Shown here: piece after piece, positions 26,785 to 35,016 of the stretch | Layout of the letters: every line of letters starts with the position of its first letter | Numbering within the stretch: the first letter of the stretch is position 1 | Notes under the pieces: model-generated | What the model saw: the letters and a program-made list of their open reading frames with translations, nothing else | Database searches by the model: none | Told to the model about the DNA's origin: nothing | Source of the DNA: CBDBBY01 sp965205055 | GTDB taxonomy: Bacteria > Pseudomonadota > Alphaproteobacteria > Rhodobacterales > Rhodobacteraceae | NCBI GenBank assembly: GCA_965205055.1 | Contig: OZ242030.1 | Span: forward strand, 1,488,001-1,552,000 | Reading direction: 5' to 3' | Length of the DNA stretch: 64,000 nucleotides | Made by a program: the position numbers and the translations under genes

Positions 26785-27376
26785 ACGGTAGACGGAGGAT
26801 ACGAGGGGAAGTAGAGTGATCCGAACCTGACTTGGGCCATTCGCACCGCGTGGCTGTCCGGCATGAACCGCCGCCCGCGCAATGCCAGCGAAAACTTTTG
26901 CGACGGGATGCGAGCGATGACCGACCGGACACTGTTGGAACATTCCGAGCGGATGGCGAAACAGGAAGAGCGCATGAGCACGCATCAGGCGAAGTACGAA
27001 AGCGCCTTGGACAGACTGCGAGCCGATTTGGCAAAGCGCGATGCGCAGCGTGACGCCGACGCAGCGAAACGCGACGCCGAAGCCGCAAGGCGAGAGGCAC
27101 AGCGCGAGGTCGACATGGCGAAGCGGGACAAGGACAATTCGCGATGGCAGATCGGCATGGGGGTCGCTGCCATTCTCATTTTGGGCGCTTGGATTCGCTG
27201 GCCGTTCTGATCGGGCGCGGAACTTGCGGCGGGCTTGCGCGCGTCCGCTTGGCAAAAATGGCGGTTGGGCGCGCCTTTTGCTTTCGGTTGAGTTGGTTCC
27301 GCGCCCTCACGCATCCGCTTGGGTTCCGCGTTTCGAGGACTTCAATTGTCGCCTGACCAAGAATCATGAAACGCAC
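26785..27376. repeat. Long dispersed repeat, family A, copy 2 (inverted)
   Basis: Inverted counterpart of 15212-15816, ending in CAAGAATCATGAAACGCAC at 27376. The two copies flank an 11-kb segment holding gatB, bolA, the IS and the cobalt genes. The homology covers gene and both flanks. Confidence 0.75.
26863..27210 (+). CDS. Small coiled-coil, tail-anchored membrane protein (repeat family A, copy 2)
   Basis: 115 residues. The N-terminus MNRRPRNASENFCDGMRAMT, the charged rod (AKRDAQRDADAAKRDAEAA) and the C-terminal helix (QIGMGVAAILILGAWI) with RWPF tail are nearly identical to the product at 15348-15737. The rod is two heptads shorter, so the number of heptads varies between copies. Most codon differences appear conservative, which hints that the protein is under selection rather than a passive passenger, but I could not count them. 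The function is unknown. Confidence 0.55.
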   Translation: MNRRPRNASENFCDGMRAMTDRTLLEHSERMAKQEERMSTHQAKYESALDRLRADLAKRDAQRDADAAKRDAEAARREAQREVDMAKRDKDNSRWQIGMGVAAILILGAWIRWPF

Positions 27377-27389
27377 CCTTCTGCGTTTC

Positions 27390-28594
27390 TTACCCGGCTA
27401 ATTTCAGGGGGAGGATTCCGAGGGAATCGCGGAGTTTTTCTTCTGACAGGTCATACTCGCCGAGCATGTTGATATGCGCCCATACCATGGGCGAACGACC
27501 GGCAATAGCGCGGCGCAGGCTTTCCTTGGCTTCGGTGTTTGGAGCTTTCTCTATCCTACGTTCGAGATAGAGGTAATTCCAACAAATAATGCTGTTCTTG
27601 ATCAACCGGTTGCAGGCTTCAGCGACTTCCTGTTCCTCCTTTTCAGCTTGAATGAACTCACGAGGACTGCCAACGGCAACGGCTCGGGTGAAACGGTTCG
27701 CCAGTTCGACTTTGTTGAGCTGCTTTCCGATGGTTTGGCGCAGTTCGAGGTCGTCGACATAGCGCAAGATGAATAGCGATTTGATGATTTGTCCGAAGGC
27801 TTTGAGGGTTTGGTAGAGCGCATGATGGCGCGAGTAGGAATTCAGCCGCCGAAAGATATCGGATGCGGTGTTCTCCTTGAGCTTGATGGTTGCAACCAGA
27901 CGCAGAAGATCGCTCCAGTTCTCACGGATCAGAGTGTCGTTAATCGTTTTGTCGGGCTGGATTTTCCAATCTTGCCACGCCTGTTTTTTCGGCTTGAAGA
28001 TGTAGAAGGTCTGCTTGCTAATGCCCTTGATTCGCGGAGCTAAAAAAAAGCCCAGAAGGTGCGTAAGTGCGAACACGGCTTCAGTGTAGCCGTGTGTGTC
28101 GGTCGAATGGATGTCGCTCTTGACGACATCGTTGTTGTGCATCAGCCCGTCGACAACATAGGTGCTTTCACGGGCAGCCGCACTGATCACCAGCGAATGC
28201 CATAGAAGGTGACGTTCATCGACTAAGGTGTAGGCGCTGACACTCTGTCCCTGCCCAAAATACTTGAACGACCGGCTGGCACGCAGTGAATCCCCGCGCA
28301 CTTCGAATTTCTGGCCGTCGCTGGCGGTGTGAAGTCGCTCGTTGTCGCGGCGGAAAAGGTTGGGCAGATCCATCTCGTCCACGGCTTTGACCACGGCGTG
28401 ATTGGCGGCGCGGATATTGTCGAGCGAGAAACGCCAATTGACCGCATGCTCCGCCTCGCTTTCGGTAACGCATGAGGTAATCCGGGGCCATCTTGCGCAC
28501 GCCGATTCCACAGCCCAGCCCAATGATTCCGGCAAGGATCGCAGAGCGAGATACGACTTGCCGGACATAGTGTACAGGTTCAGTATTTACGCAA
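27390..28594 (-). pseudogene. Tn3-family transposase, C-terminal fragment with frameshift
   Basis: The frame from about 28490 to 27390 encodes the C-terminal 350 residues of a Tn3-type DDE transposase: LHTASDGQKFEVRGDSL, then KYFGQGQSVSAYTLVDE, STYVVDGLMHN, the DDE segment DIHSTDTHGYTEAVFALTHL and GFFLAPRIKGI. The piece just before it (AILAGIIGLGCGIGVRKMA) is in a different frame, so there is a frameshift near 28480-28500. About 600 N-terminal residues are absent. A full-length transposase has about 1000 residues, so this one is dead. No terminal repeat or resolvase is seen. Confidence 0.85.
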
Positions 28595-28887
28595 CGGTTC
28601 GTGGGTCCGATTCGCCGCGTTCCGGGACGTTTATAGGATTTGGTCGGGTTGTTTTCCAGCGTCCGGTTTTTGGTTTCTCGGGGCGTCCGGCTGTTTGGCG
28701 TTCGCGGCATGGCGACAGGAAGGGGAGCCGTAAGTTTTGTCTGCGACGACCCTGCCTGGCTCCCTGGCATTAGAAATTGACATCTGAGTTGACAGATTAT
28801 AACAACTTTCATATATATGTGTGTTGAGTTCGTTGCCCAACGGCAACGAATCTATCGAGGTTTCGGTCGCTGAACCAGCGCGGCAAA
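28595..28887. other. Gap downstream of DUF3800 operon with an orphan promoter-like sequence
   Basis: About 290 bases. Plus-strand TTGACA (28789-28794) and TATATA (28812-28817) are 17 bases apart, a consensus sigma-70 promoter, but no plus-strand gene follows. CGTTGCC-CAAC-GGCAACG (28831-28848) forms a hairpin that may end the minus-strand operon, though it has no T tract. Confidence 0.4.
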
Positions 28888-29355
28888 TCAGCGACCACTT
28901 TCCATTCCCAGCTCGGTTCGGCAGAAGTCAACGTCCCAGCGGGGGGAGTTTCGGATCATTTGTATGCTCCTTTCTGCTTCATAGCCGGCAACGAAATTTG
29001 CTACCAAATCTCCTCTGGAGATATAATACTGCAAGACCACAACAAAATTCCCGTAAGCAACCGAGGCAGAACGCGTAATTTCGTGTCTTCGGCGCCTACT
29101 TGACCACCCTTGATACCAATCCGTGACCTGATCCTCCAAGGTGGGCTTGATCCAATCCATGCGTTCTGCACGAATTGGGGAGAAGGCATCTTTATTTCGA
29201 TCACGCCGAGTAGACTCGAAAAATGCGTGACTAAAGCTTTCATTTCTGAATTTCACCGGAACGCCGTGGAAAGTTGTAATTTCATTTCGAACCAACGTAT
29301 TTCTAAAATGGGCTTTGTAAGCCTCTTCGCTAGGAAGAAACAGCAAGGGTGGCAT
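28888..29355 (-). CDS. Protein of unknown function, partner of DUF3800 gene
   Basis: 155 residues, no signal peptide or membrane helix. I do not recognise the family. The pattern FRNESFSHAFFES, AERMDWIKPTL and YGNFVVVLQYYISRGDLVANFVAGY looks loosely like small phage- or plasmid-type nuclease folds (barnase/EndoU-like) but no catalytic set can be named with confidence. It starts 12 bases after the DUF3800 stop, so the two belong to one operon. Base composition is lower in GC than the neighbouring core genes, which fits horizontal acquisition. Confidence 0.6.
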   Translation of the reverse strand: MPPLLFLPSEEAYKAHFRNTLVRNEITTFHGVPVKFRNESFSHAFFESTRRDRNKDAFSPIRAERMDWIKPTLEDQVTDWYQGWSSRRRRHEITRSASVAYGNFVVVLQYYISRGDLVANFVAGYEAERSIQMIRNSPRWDVDFCRTELGMESGR

Positions 29356-29367
29356 ATGTGTCTATCC

Positions 29368-30039
29368 TCACTGAGAATTGCTAGCGACCAAGTTGAACTT
29401 GTTGTTGCCAACGGTCGTCGGGCCCAGAACTACGCAAAGTCGTTGTTCCAATGCTTTAACGACATCTTCTTTCGCCGTTCCGCAGTTAAGCGTTCCGTTT
29501 GCACGGCTGCTAGCAGCTCCTAGCAATAAATCTGTAAGCTGGATCAGCGCTACCTCCTTCGACGGCAGCGCCTGAATCTCCGCTTTAATCCTTGCACCGA
29601 GCAGGACTCGCTTAAACCTGTGAATGCACTTGTTGTCCGTTTCGCAGAAGACACGATAGTTATTTTGGCTGTTTGCCCAGCGATGGAGCATCTCATGGTA
29701 GAACTTGTATATCCCGAGCTCGGTTTTAACGCGATTCGGATCATATTTCATCTGCTCGCGATTCACGGCAATACCGCGAAAATGAAGCCCGTCTTCGTCG
29801 TAGCTCACAAATAGATCAATCAGATCGAAATAGAATCCAAGCCGTGAGCGCGAAATTTTATTCCACTTGATTTCCCCCCATGTGTTGTGGCGCCTACGAA
29901 CCGCTTTAATGCGATCCTTCACTTCTTCGCGCAGATCGGCTGGGAGCCACAAGCTACCAATCATCAAGTAATCGGCCTTGGGATTACTGGAGGTGAACAG
30001 ATCAGGAAATGCGTTGTCACAATAGATTTCCATATGCAT
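29368..30039 (-). CDS. DUF3800 domain protein
   Basis: 223 residues from the ATG at 30037-30039. The start MEIYCDNAF takes the place of the usual DUF3800 opening (I/V-Y-x-D-E-S/A-G), followed by YLMIGSLWLP, EIKWNKISRSRLGFYFDLID and the late segment EVALIQLTDLLLGAASSR. The fold is RNase H-like, and family members turn up often in mobile and defence-associated loci, but no activity is established. The aspartates in IYCDN and QLTDLLLG are the conserved acidic residues. A longer frame exists to 30144, but this ATG begins the domain. It is followed by the 28888-29355 gene and may be preceded by the small gene at 30259-30483. Confidence 0.75.
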   Translation of the reverse strand: MHMEIYCDNAFPDLFTSSNPKADYLMIGSLWLPADLREEVKDRIKAVRRRHNTWGEIKWNKISRSRLGFYFDLIDLFVSYDEDGLHFRGIAVNREQMKYDPNRVKTELGIYKFYHEMLHRWANSQNNYRVFCETDNKCIHRFKRVLLGARIKAEIQALPSKEVALIQLTDLLLGAASSRANGTLNCGTAKEDVVKALEQRLCVVLGPTTVGNNKFNLVASNSQ

Positions 30040-30258
30040 TGCAGTTTCCGGTGCTCCCGCTGCCAGCCGGTGGGCAATGCCCGCGCCGTCTGCTCCGCTC
30101 GCCCGAAGACCTCGAAAATGCTCGGCGTCTTTTGTTTGCATCAATCTGTACCCGGGTTTGCCCTTGCGGCGGCGCTTTTACAACAATTGCTCAACGACTT
30201 TGATCACAACGCAAACATTATTCCTGCCCGCCACCAAATTGCCCCGACCGATGACGCT

Positions 30259-30483
30259 TTATGCCGTTGCGCTTGGGTCGGATTTTTTTTCGACAATTTG
30301 TTCTCTTTCGAAAGCCTTCCACATATCCGAACCAAGGGCATTCAAATCGTCTTTATGTGAATGCGGATACCGTACTGGCTCAAATTTCGGCGGATATAAA
30401 AGCTCAACAGCTGTGATACCCGAGACAAATCCGTGAATCAAGGATTGGATTCGGATTTGTCTTTCTTGCTTTTTGCTTTTCAC
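30259..30483 (-). CDS. Small protein of unknown function upstream of DUF3800
   Basis: 74 residues from a GTG start with GGAG nine bases upstream. The protein is basic at the start (MKSKKQERQIRIQSL) and polar later, without known motifs. It reads in the same direction as the DUF3800 gene 219 bases downstream. It could be a small regulator or the first gene of that operon. Composition looks protein-like, but evidence is thin. Confidence 0.4.
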   Translation of the reverse strand: MKSKKQERQIRIQSLIHGFVSGITAVELLYPPKFEPVRYPHSHKDDLNALGSDMWKAFEREQIVEKKSDPSATA

Positions 30484-31245
30484 GTCTGTTTCTCCAAATC
30501 AAACTAGCCGAAGTTCAGTCAGTATTCAGAAATCCGGCAACTTAGAATGATGCGATTGCACTCCGGCCTACATCGACCTTTGAAACTGACCAACGCCCTA
30601 CTCAGTGAAACGGTCAAGCACTTTACATTGCTCTTAACCTTTTTGGGTTGGGGCGAATTGTCTATCCCGCCCGCAATCTGACCAACTGAAGCCTCGGCGC
30701 CAGTAACACTGCATGCCACCAAGTCGGCGGGATATTTCTGCTCTTGTTGTTCTATAGGCATTGATCAGGAATGTCTCGAATTAAGGTGTAGCATCTCCGC
30801 AGCAGCAATCGCATACGTTATTCCGTCTCTAGTAGCGGATACGCAGTACCGCGCATTATTTCGCCCACATCTGGATCAGGTACATTATCCTGTCAAGCAA
30901 TTATTTGGGTTCGGGTGCGCTCCATTTTTCGGTCGAGTGATTGCCGCACGGCAAGTCCTCCATCCAAGGAAGTCGGGCCAGCGCTAATTTTCGAGGCAAC
31001 ATCTGACGGCGAGCAGGTCGTTGCCGCTCGCTCGCCCATGGCATGGACTTGCATCAACCTGCTCGATGAGTAAGCCCCCTCAAACAACACTCAGCGATGC
31101 CCTCAGACTCCTCTCCCTGAAATTGTCGCGTGAAGCAAAGCCGAATTCAGGGGTCGCCGAGCACGAATAAAGCCAAGTACCTCAAGTCAATGCTTGTTTG
31201 GCTATGTCGCTGCACCTACCTGTGCCTGAACCGGTCGAATATGTT
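30484..31245. other. Long stretch without a supported gene
   Basis: About 760 bases. A minus-strand frame of 80 codons (30519-30761) has no recognisable features and a weak start; I do not call it. The right half contains the most degraded family B repeat. Otherwise nothing is recognised; it marks the boundary between the mobile region and the dcw core. Confidence 0.4.
30913..31060. repeat. MITE-like repeat, family B, copy 4 (degraded)
   Basis: Left end GGGTGCGCTCCATTTTTCGG and core GATTGCCGCACGGCAAG then TCCTCCATCCAAGGAAG fit the family; the right end (CATGGCATGGACTTGCATCA) is only loosely similar. Shorter and more diverged than the other copies. Confidence 0.4.
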
Positions 31246-32895
31246 TCAACTGTCTCGCAGCAATGCTTGCGCCGCAGCGCGCGCCTCGTCGGTGATCGAT
31301 CCGCCTGCCAACATTCGTCCGATTTCCTCCACTCGTTCAGGCATGTTCAATTTGGACATGCCTATTCGTTGGCCGGCTCCCTCCGATTTCGAAACCCGCC
31401 AATGGTGCTGTCCGAGCGCTGCGACTTGCGGCGAATGCGTCACGACCAGCACCTGCGCATTTTGCGCCAACGCTTTTAGCCTGCGACCCACGGCGTCGGC
31501 CGTTGCTCCGCCGATGCCGCTGTCGATCTCGTCGAAAACCATGCAGTTCCCTGAATCGCCCGATGAAAGGCACACCTTCAATGCAAGAAGAAATCTCGAC
31601 AGCTCTCCGCCGGAGGCAATCTTGCCGATCTGGCCGAGAGGGACGCCTGGCCCGGTGGAAACCTGAAATTCCACGGCGTCGGCGCCATCCGGACCGCCTT
31701 CCGTCTCGGTCAATATCGTCTTGAACTTTGCCTTTCCCAACTTCAGCGGCGCCAACTCGCGAGCAATTCGCGCATCCAATTTTTTTGCGGCGGCCTGGCG
31801 GCTGGCGCTCAACCTGCGAATCAATTCCCCGAATTCTTTCTCAAGCCGCATCGCCGCTTCGGAGAGCTTGGCGACGTCCTCGCCGAAATTTTCGATTTTC
31901 GCGAGCTTGGACCGCAGTTCATCGGAAACCTTGTGAATATCTTCCGCGGCGACGCCGTGCTTGCGCGCGAGCGCCCGAAGCGCGTACAGCCGGTCTTCAA
32001 GAAGCTCCAAGTCGGATGGTTGGAATTGGACTGAATCCTTGAACTCTTCGACGAACCTTAAAGCCTCGCCGATCTCGATCAACGAATGATCCAGCATGGA
32101 GACCGCCTCGTCCAGCTTTCCGTCGATTTCAGGCGAAATCCGTTCGAGTATTCTGATCGCGTCTCCGACCATGCCTTCCGCGCCCTGTGCGCCGATTGAC
32201 CGCTCGGCCTTATTAAGGTCGTCGCCTATTTTCGAAGCCGACTTCATCAAGCGCCTGCGCTCTTCAAGCTGAAGCACTTCGGACGGCGCGGGATTGAGAT
32301 CTTCGATCTCCTGAAGCGAATGGCTGAGGTATTGCTCGTCTTTCCTCGCGTCCTCTTCATTGCGCTGCGCTTCCAACAGCGATTGCCTCGCGTCCTGCAA
32401 CTTTCGCCAGAGGTTGCGGGTTTCGCGGAGAAGCGGCTCATGCCCTGCGAATGCATCGAGCATAGCCCTGTGCACCGCTTTGTTCATCAGACCTCTGTCG
32501 TCGCGCTGGCCATGGAATTCGATCAGAATGTCCCCAAGCGACCGTAGCGAGTCGGAACCGCATCTGCGGTCATTCACGAACGATGATTTGCGCCCGGAAT
32601 TTGAGATCGTGCGTCTGACGATCAGCTCGTCGCTTGGTGCAAGGCCGAACGACTCCAGCAAAGTCTTCGCTCGGCTTTCCCGGTCGAGCAGGAAAGTTGC
32701 CGCCACTTCGCCGCCGGGAAACTCGTTGGCATTCGAGTCGACCCTGTTCTGGATTCCGAACGCGAATCCCAGCGCGTCGAGCAGGATCGATTTGCCGGCT
32801 CCGGTTTCGCCGGTGAGCACATTGAGGCCGGATTCGAATTCGATGTCCAAGCCGCGCACCAGCAGCAGATTGTGAACCGAAAGAGAGCAAAGCAT
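31246..32895 (-). CDS. recN: DNA repair ATPase RecN
   Basis: 549 residues, SMC-like. Walker A GETGAGKSILLDALGF is near residue 30, a coiled-coil hinge region spans roughly 150-370, and the signature and Walker B are KIASGGELSRFLLALK and CMVFDEIDSGIGGATAD, followed by VLVVTHSPQVAALG. RecN holds broken DNA ends together for recombinational repair. It is the last gene of the long minus-strand run, 23 bases after the bamD stop. Confidence 0.95.
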   Translation of the reverse strand: MLCSLSVHNLLLVRGLDIEFESGLNVLTGETGAGKSILLDALGFAFGIQNRVDSNANEFPGGEVAATFLLDRESRAKTLLESFGLAPSDELIVRRTISNSGRKSSFVNDRRCGSDSLRSLGDILIEFHGQRDDRGLMNKAVHRAMLDAFAGHEPLLRETRNLWRKLQDARQSLLEAQRNEEDARKDEQYLSHSLQEIEDLNPAPSEVLQLEERRRLMKSASKIGDDLNKAERSIGAQGAEGMVGDAIRILERISPEIDGKLDEAVSMLDHSLIEIGEALRFVEEFKDSVQFQPSDLELLEDRLYALRALARKHGVAAEDIHKVSDELRSKLAKIENFGEDVAKLSEAAMRLEKEFGELIRRLSASRQAAAKKLDARIARELAPLKLGKAKFKTILTETEGGPDGADAVEFQVSTGPGVPLGQIGKIASGGELSRFLLALKVCLSSGDSGNCMVFDEIDSGIGGATADAVGRRLKALAQNAQVLVVTHSPQVAALGQHHWRVSKSEGAGQRIGMSKLNMPERVEEIGRMLAGGSITDEARAAAQALLRDS

Positions 32896-32918
32896 GCCCT
32901 GAACCTAATTTCCGGGGT

Positions 32919-33746
32919 TTACAACCACTCACCCAGAATAGTTCGCCTGTAGGATTCCGCCAAAATCCCGCCGCGGCCGTCGGGCGGCTCGAGACCCCTG
33001 TCGTCGAATAGCCTGTAGGTGTCCTCGTACCAGTCGCTTCCGCGATAATTGTAGGCCAGGACTGAGGCCGCTTCTCTGGCTTGAGTTTCCAAACCCAGAG
33101 AAAGATAGGCTTCGACAAGCCTGTGCAAAGCCTCCTGCACATGCGTCGTCGTGCTGTAGTCGTCGACAACGACCTGGAACCGCCTGATCGCGGCGGAATA
33201 ATGCTTCCGCTTCAAATAATAGCGCCCGACCTCCATCTCCTTGGCTGCCAGCAAGTCGATCACCAGATCGAATTTAAGCTCGGCGGACTTGGCGTATTCG
33301 CTCTCGGGATATTGCTCGATGACCTCGTTCAGGAATTGCAGCGCATTGATCGCGTTCGCCCTGTCGCGCCCTTGCCTGCCGACCAGCTCGTAATAGCTCA
33401 TGGCGACCAGGAATTGGGCCAGCGCGGCATCTTCGTCGCCGGGGTAGAAGGATAGAAATCTTTCAGCCGCGATGCGGCTCTTCTCGAACTCGCCCGCCGC
33501 GTTGTAGGCCGACGCCGCCAGCACGGTGCCGCGCCGGGCCCAGTCCGAATACGGGTAGACCCGCTCGATTTCGGAAAACCTGTCTCCCGCCTGCTCATAG
33601 CTGCCGTCCTGCAGCAGCGCGTCGGCTTGGGCGAAAATCTGCTGCGGAGTCAGAGACTCGAAGTCCGGTTCATTGTCGCTGCATGCCGCTGCCGAAAGAA
33701 AGGACAACGCGAAAGCAATGTTCCGCAACCTGATATGAAACGACAT
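32919..33746 (-). CDS. bamD: Outer-membrane assembly lipoprotein BamD
   Basis: 275 residues. The N-terminal signal (IRLRNIAFALSFLSAAAC) ends in a lipobox-like cysteine, so it is probably a lipoprotein; the box is not ideal. The body is tetratricopeptide-like: AQADALLQDGSYEQAGDRFSE, then FEKSRIAAERFLSFYPG and ALQFLNEVIEQYPESEYAK. BamD is the essential partner of BamA that folds outer-membrane barrels, such as the autotransporter at 11-14 kb. The ATG at 33744-33746 begins the signal; an in-frame start at 33809 lacks support. Confidence 0.9.
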   Translation of the reverse strand: MSFHIRLRNIAFALSFLSAAACSDNEPDFESLTPQQIFAQADALLQDGSYEQAGDRFSEIERVYPYSDWARRGTVLAASAYNAAGEFEKSRIAAERFLSFYPGDEDAALAQFLVAMSYYELVGRQGRDRANAINALQFLNEVIEQYPESEYAKSAELKFDLVIDLLAAKEMEVGRYYLKRKHYSAAIRRFQVVVDDYSTTTHVQEALHRLVEAYLSLGLETQAREAASVLAYNYRGSDWYEDTYRLFDDRGLEPPDGRGGILAESYRRTILGEWL

Positions 33747-33846
33747 CTCTGGGCCGACTTTCGTTGATGCTTCTTCGCAGAGAATAGTTCTTCGCGATGC
33801 AACGCGCAATGTCGCGGAAAACCGGCTGCCTCCGGAATGCCTGCGT

Positions 33847-34770
33847 TCAGCAGACGGATGTTCTCGGCAAATCGCGGGCGCAAGCCCCGACGCCGGGCAG
33901 CAGCGCCGCGGTTTCGGCGTCCGCCGTCTCCAGCCGATACGCGCCTTCCGTGGCGAAAAGCCTTTTGAGCAATTCGCTCGTGTGGCGATGGCCTGAAAAT
34001 TTCCCGGAAAACCAGCCGATTATCGGACGGCCCGCCAAAGCCAGATCGCCGATGGCGTCAAGCATCTTGTGCCTGACGCATTCGTCTTCGTAACGAATTT
34101 GATTGGGGTAAATCTTGTTCTCCCGGTCCGCGAAAACAACAGTTTCGAAAGTTCCGCCGCGACCCAGATTGTTTTTCTTGATTTCCTCGTATTGCGCTTC
34201 GGTACAGAAGGTGCGGCTGTCGCTCAAATGCCGAACGGGCGCCCCGTTGCAGAGAATCATCGACTTAGACTGCTCCCCGATCGGGTTCTCGAAAGAAATC
34301 TTGAAGTCGATTCCGAACTTTCCGGACGGCGCGAGCGCGACACTGGCAGCGCCGTCTTCATGCTCCACAGGCTTGACGATCCTGATGACTTCGATGGGCG
34401 CATTCTGACATTCGACGCCGGCGTTCAAGATTTTATCGACCAGTTCAATCGCGCTTCCGTCCATCTGGGGCACTTCTTCTGCGTCCACCTCGACAAGCGC
34501 ATTCCGTATTCCGCAAATCCAAAGCCCGGCGATCACATGCTCGATGGTCTTGACTGAAACGCCCCACCGGTTGCTGATCCGCGTGCAAAGCCGCGCGTCG
34601 GAAACATTGCGGAATGATGCGTCAACGACATTCGGTCGATCCTTGACGTCAACGCGCTTGAATTTGATGCCGTGGCCGACCGTGGCCGGCAGAACCCTGA
34701 TCCTGGCCGGCGACCCGGAATGCAATCCGGTGCCGGCGGAAATAACAACCGATCTAATTGTTGCCTGCAC
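33847..34770 (-). CDS. lpxC: UDP-3-O-acyl-N-acetylglucosamine deacetylase
   Basis: 307 residues, full length. The zinc-site histidine is in TIEHVIAGLWICGIRNA (His78), with further active-site residues in RHKMLDAIGDLALAG and SGHRHTSELLKRL; MDGSAIELVD and DSRTFC are also family marks. LpxC performs the committed step of lipid A synthesis. The ftsZ-lpxC order is common in proteobacteria. Confidence 0.97.
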   Translation of the reverse strand: MQATIRSVVISAGTGLHSGSPARIRVLPATVGHGIKFKRVDVKDRPNVVDASFRNVSDARLCTRISNRWGVSVKTIEHVIAGLWICGIRNALVEVDAEEVPQMDGSAIELVDKILNAGVECQNAPIEVIRIVKPVEHEDGAASVALAPSGKFGIDFKISFENPIGEQSKSMILCNGAPVRHLSDSRTFCTEAQYEEIKKNNLGRGGTFETVVFADRENKIYPNQIRYEDECVRHKMLDAIGDLALAGRPIIGWFSGKFSGHRHTSELLKRLFATEGAYRLETADAETAALLPGVGACARDLPRTSVC

Positions 34771-34944
34771 TGCAAGTCTCTCAGCCCGCTTAGTGCAGAA
34801 TGCTTATAGAATTTGCGATCCTACGACAAATCAACCATTGCAACTAATTGTAACATATGGACTTGTGGCCTTGATCCGGCGCGCGGCGGCTGGGGAAATG
34901 GCGCCTTTTCCAACGCGCGGCGGTCGGCCGGCGCCGAAAGGCTT

Positions 34945-34971
34945 GCGATCGCGCCCTATGGGCGCGATCGC
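34945..34971. terminator. Perfect hairpin between ftsZ and lpxC
   Basis: GCGATCGCGCCC-TAT-GGGCGCGATCGC is a 12-base perfect stem with a 3-base loop, 46 bases beyond the ftsZ stop. No T tract follows on the minus strand, so it may be a pausing or processing element, not a classical terminator. The lpxC promoter probably lies in the same 246-base gap. Confidence 0.5.
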
Positions 34972-35016
34972 TTCCGTTCAATTCTGGTGCGGAGAAAAGA
35001 TCGTGAATGAACGGAA

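Noticed and set aside
27390..28568. The 392-codon frame as an intact small transposase
   Set aside because: Tn3 transposases have about 1000 residues; the N-terminal 600 are missing and the preceding piece is in another frame.
30519..30761. 80-codon minus-strand frame
   Set aside because: No ribosome site, no motif and ordinary stop spacing; insufficient to call a gene.
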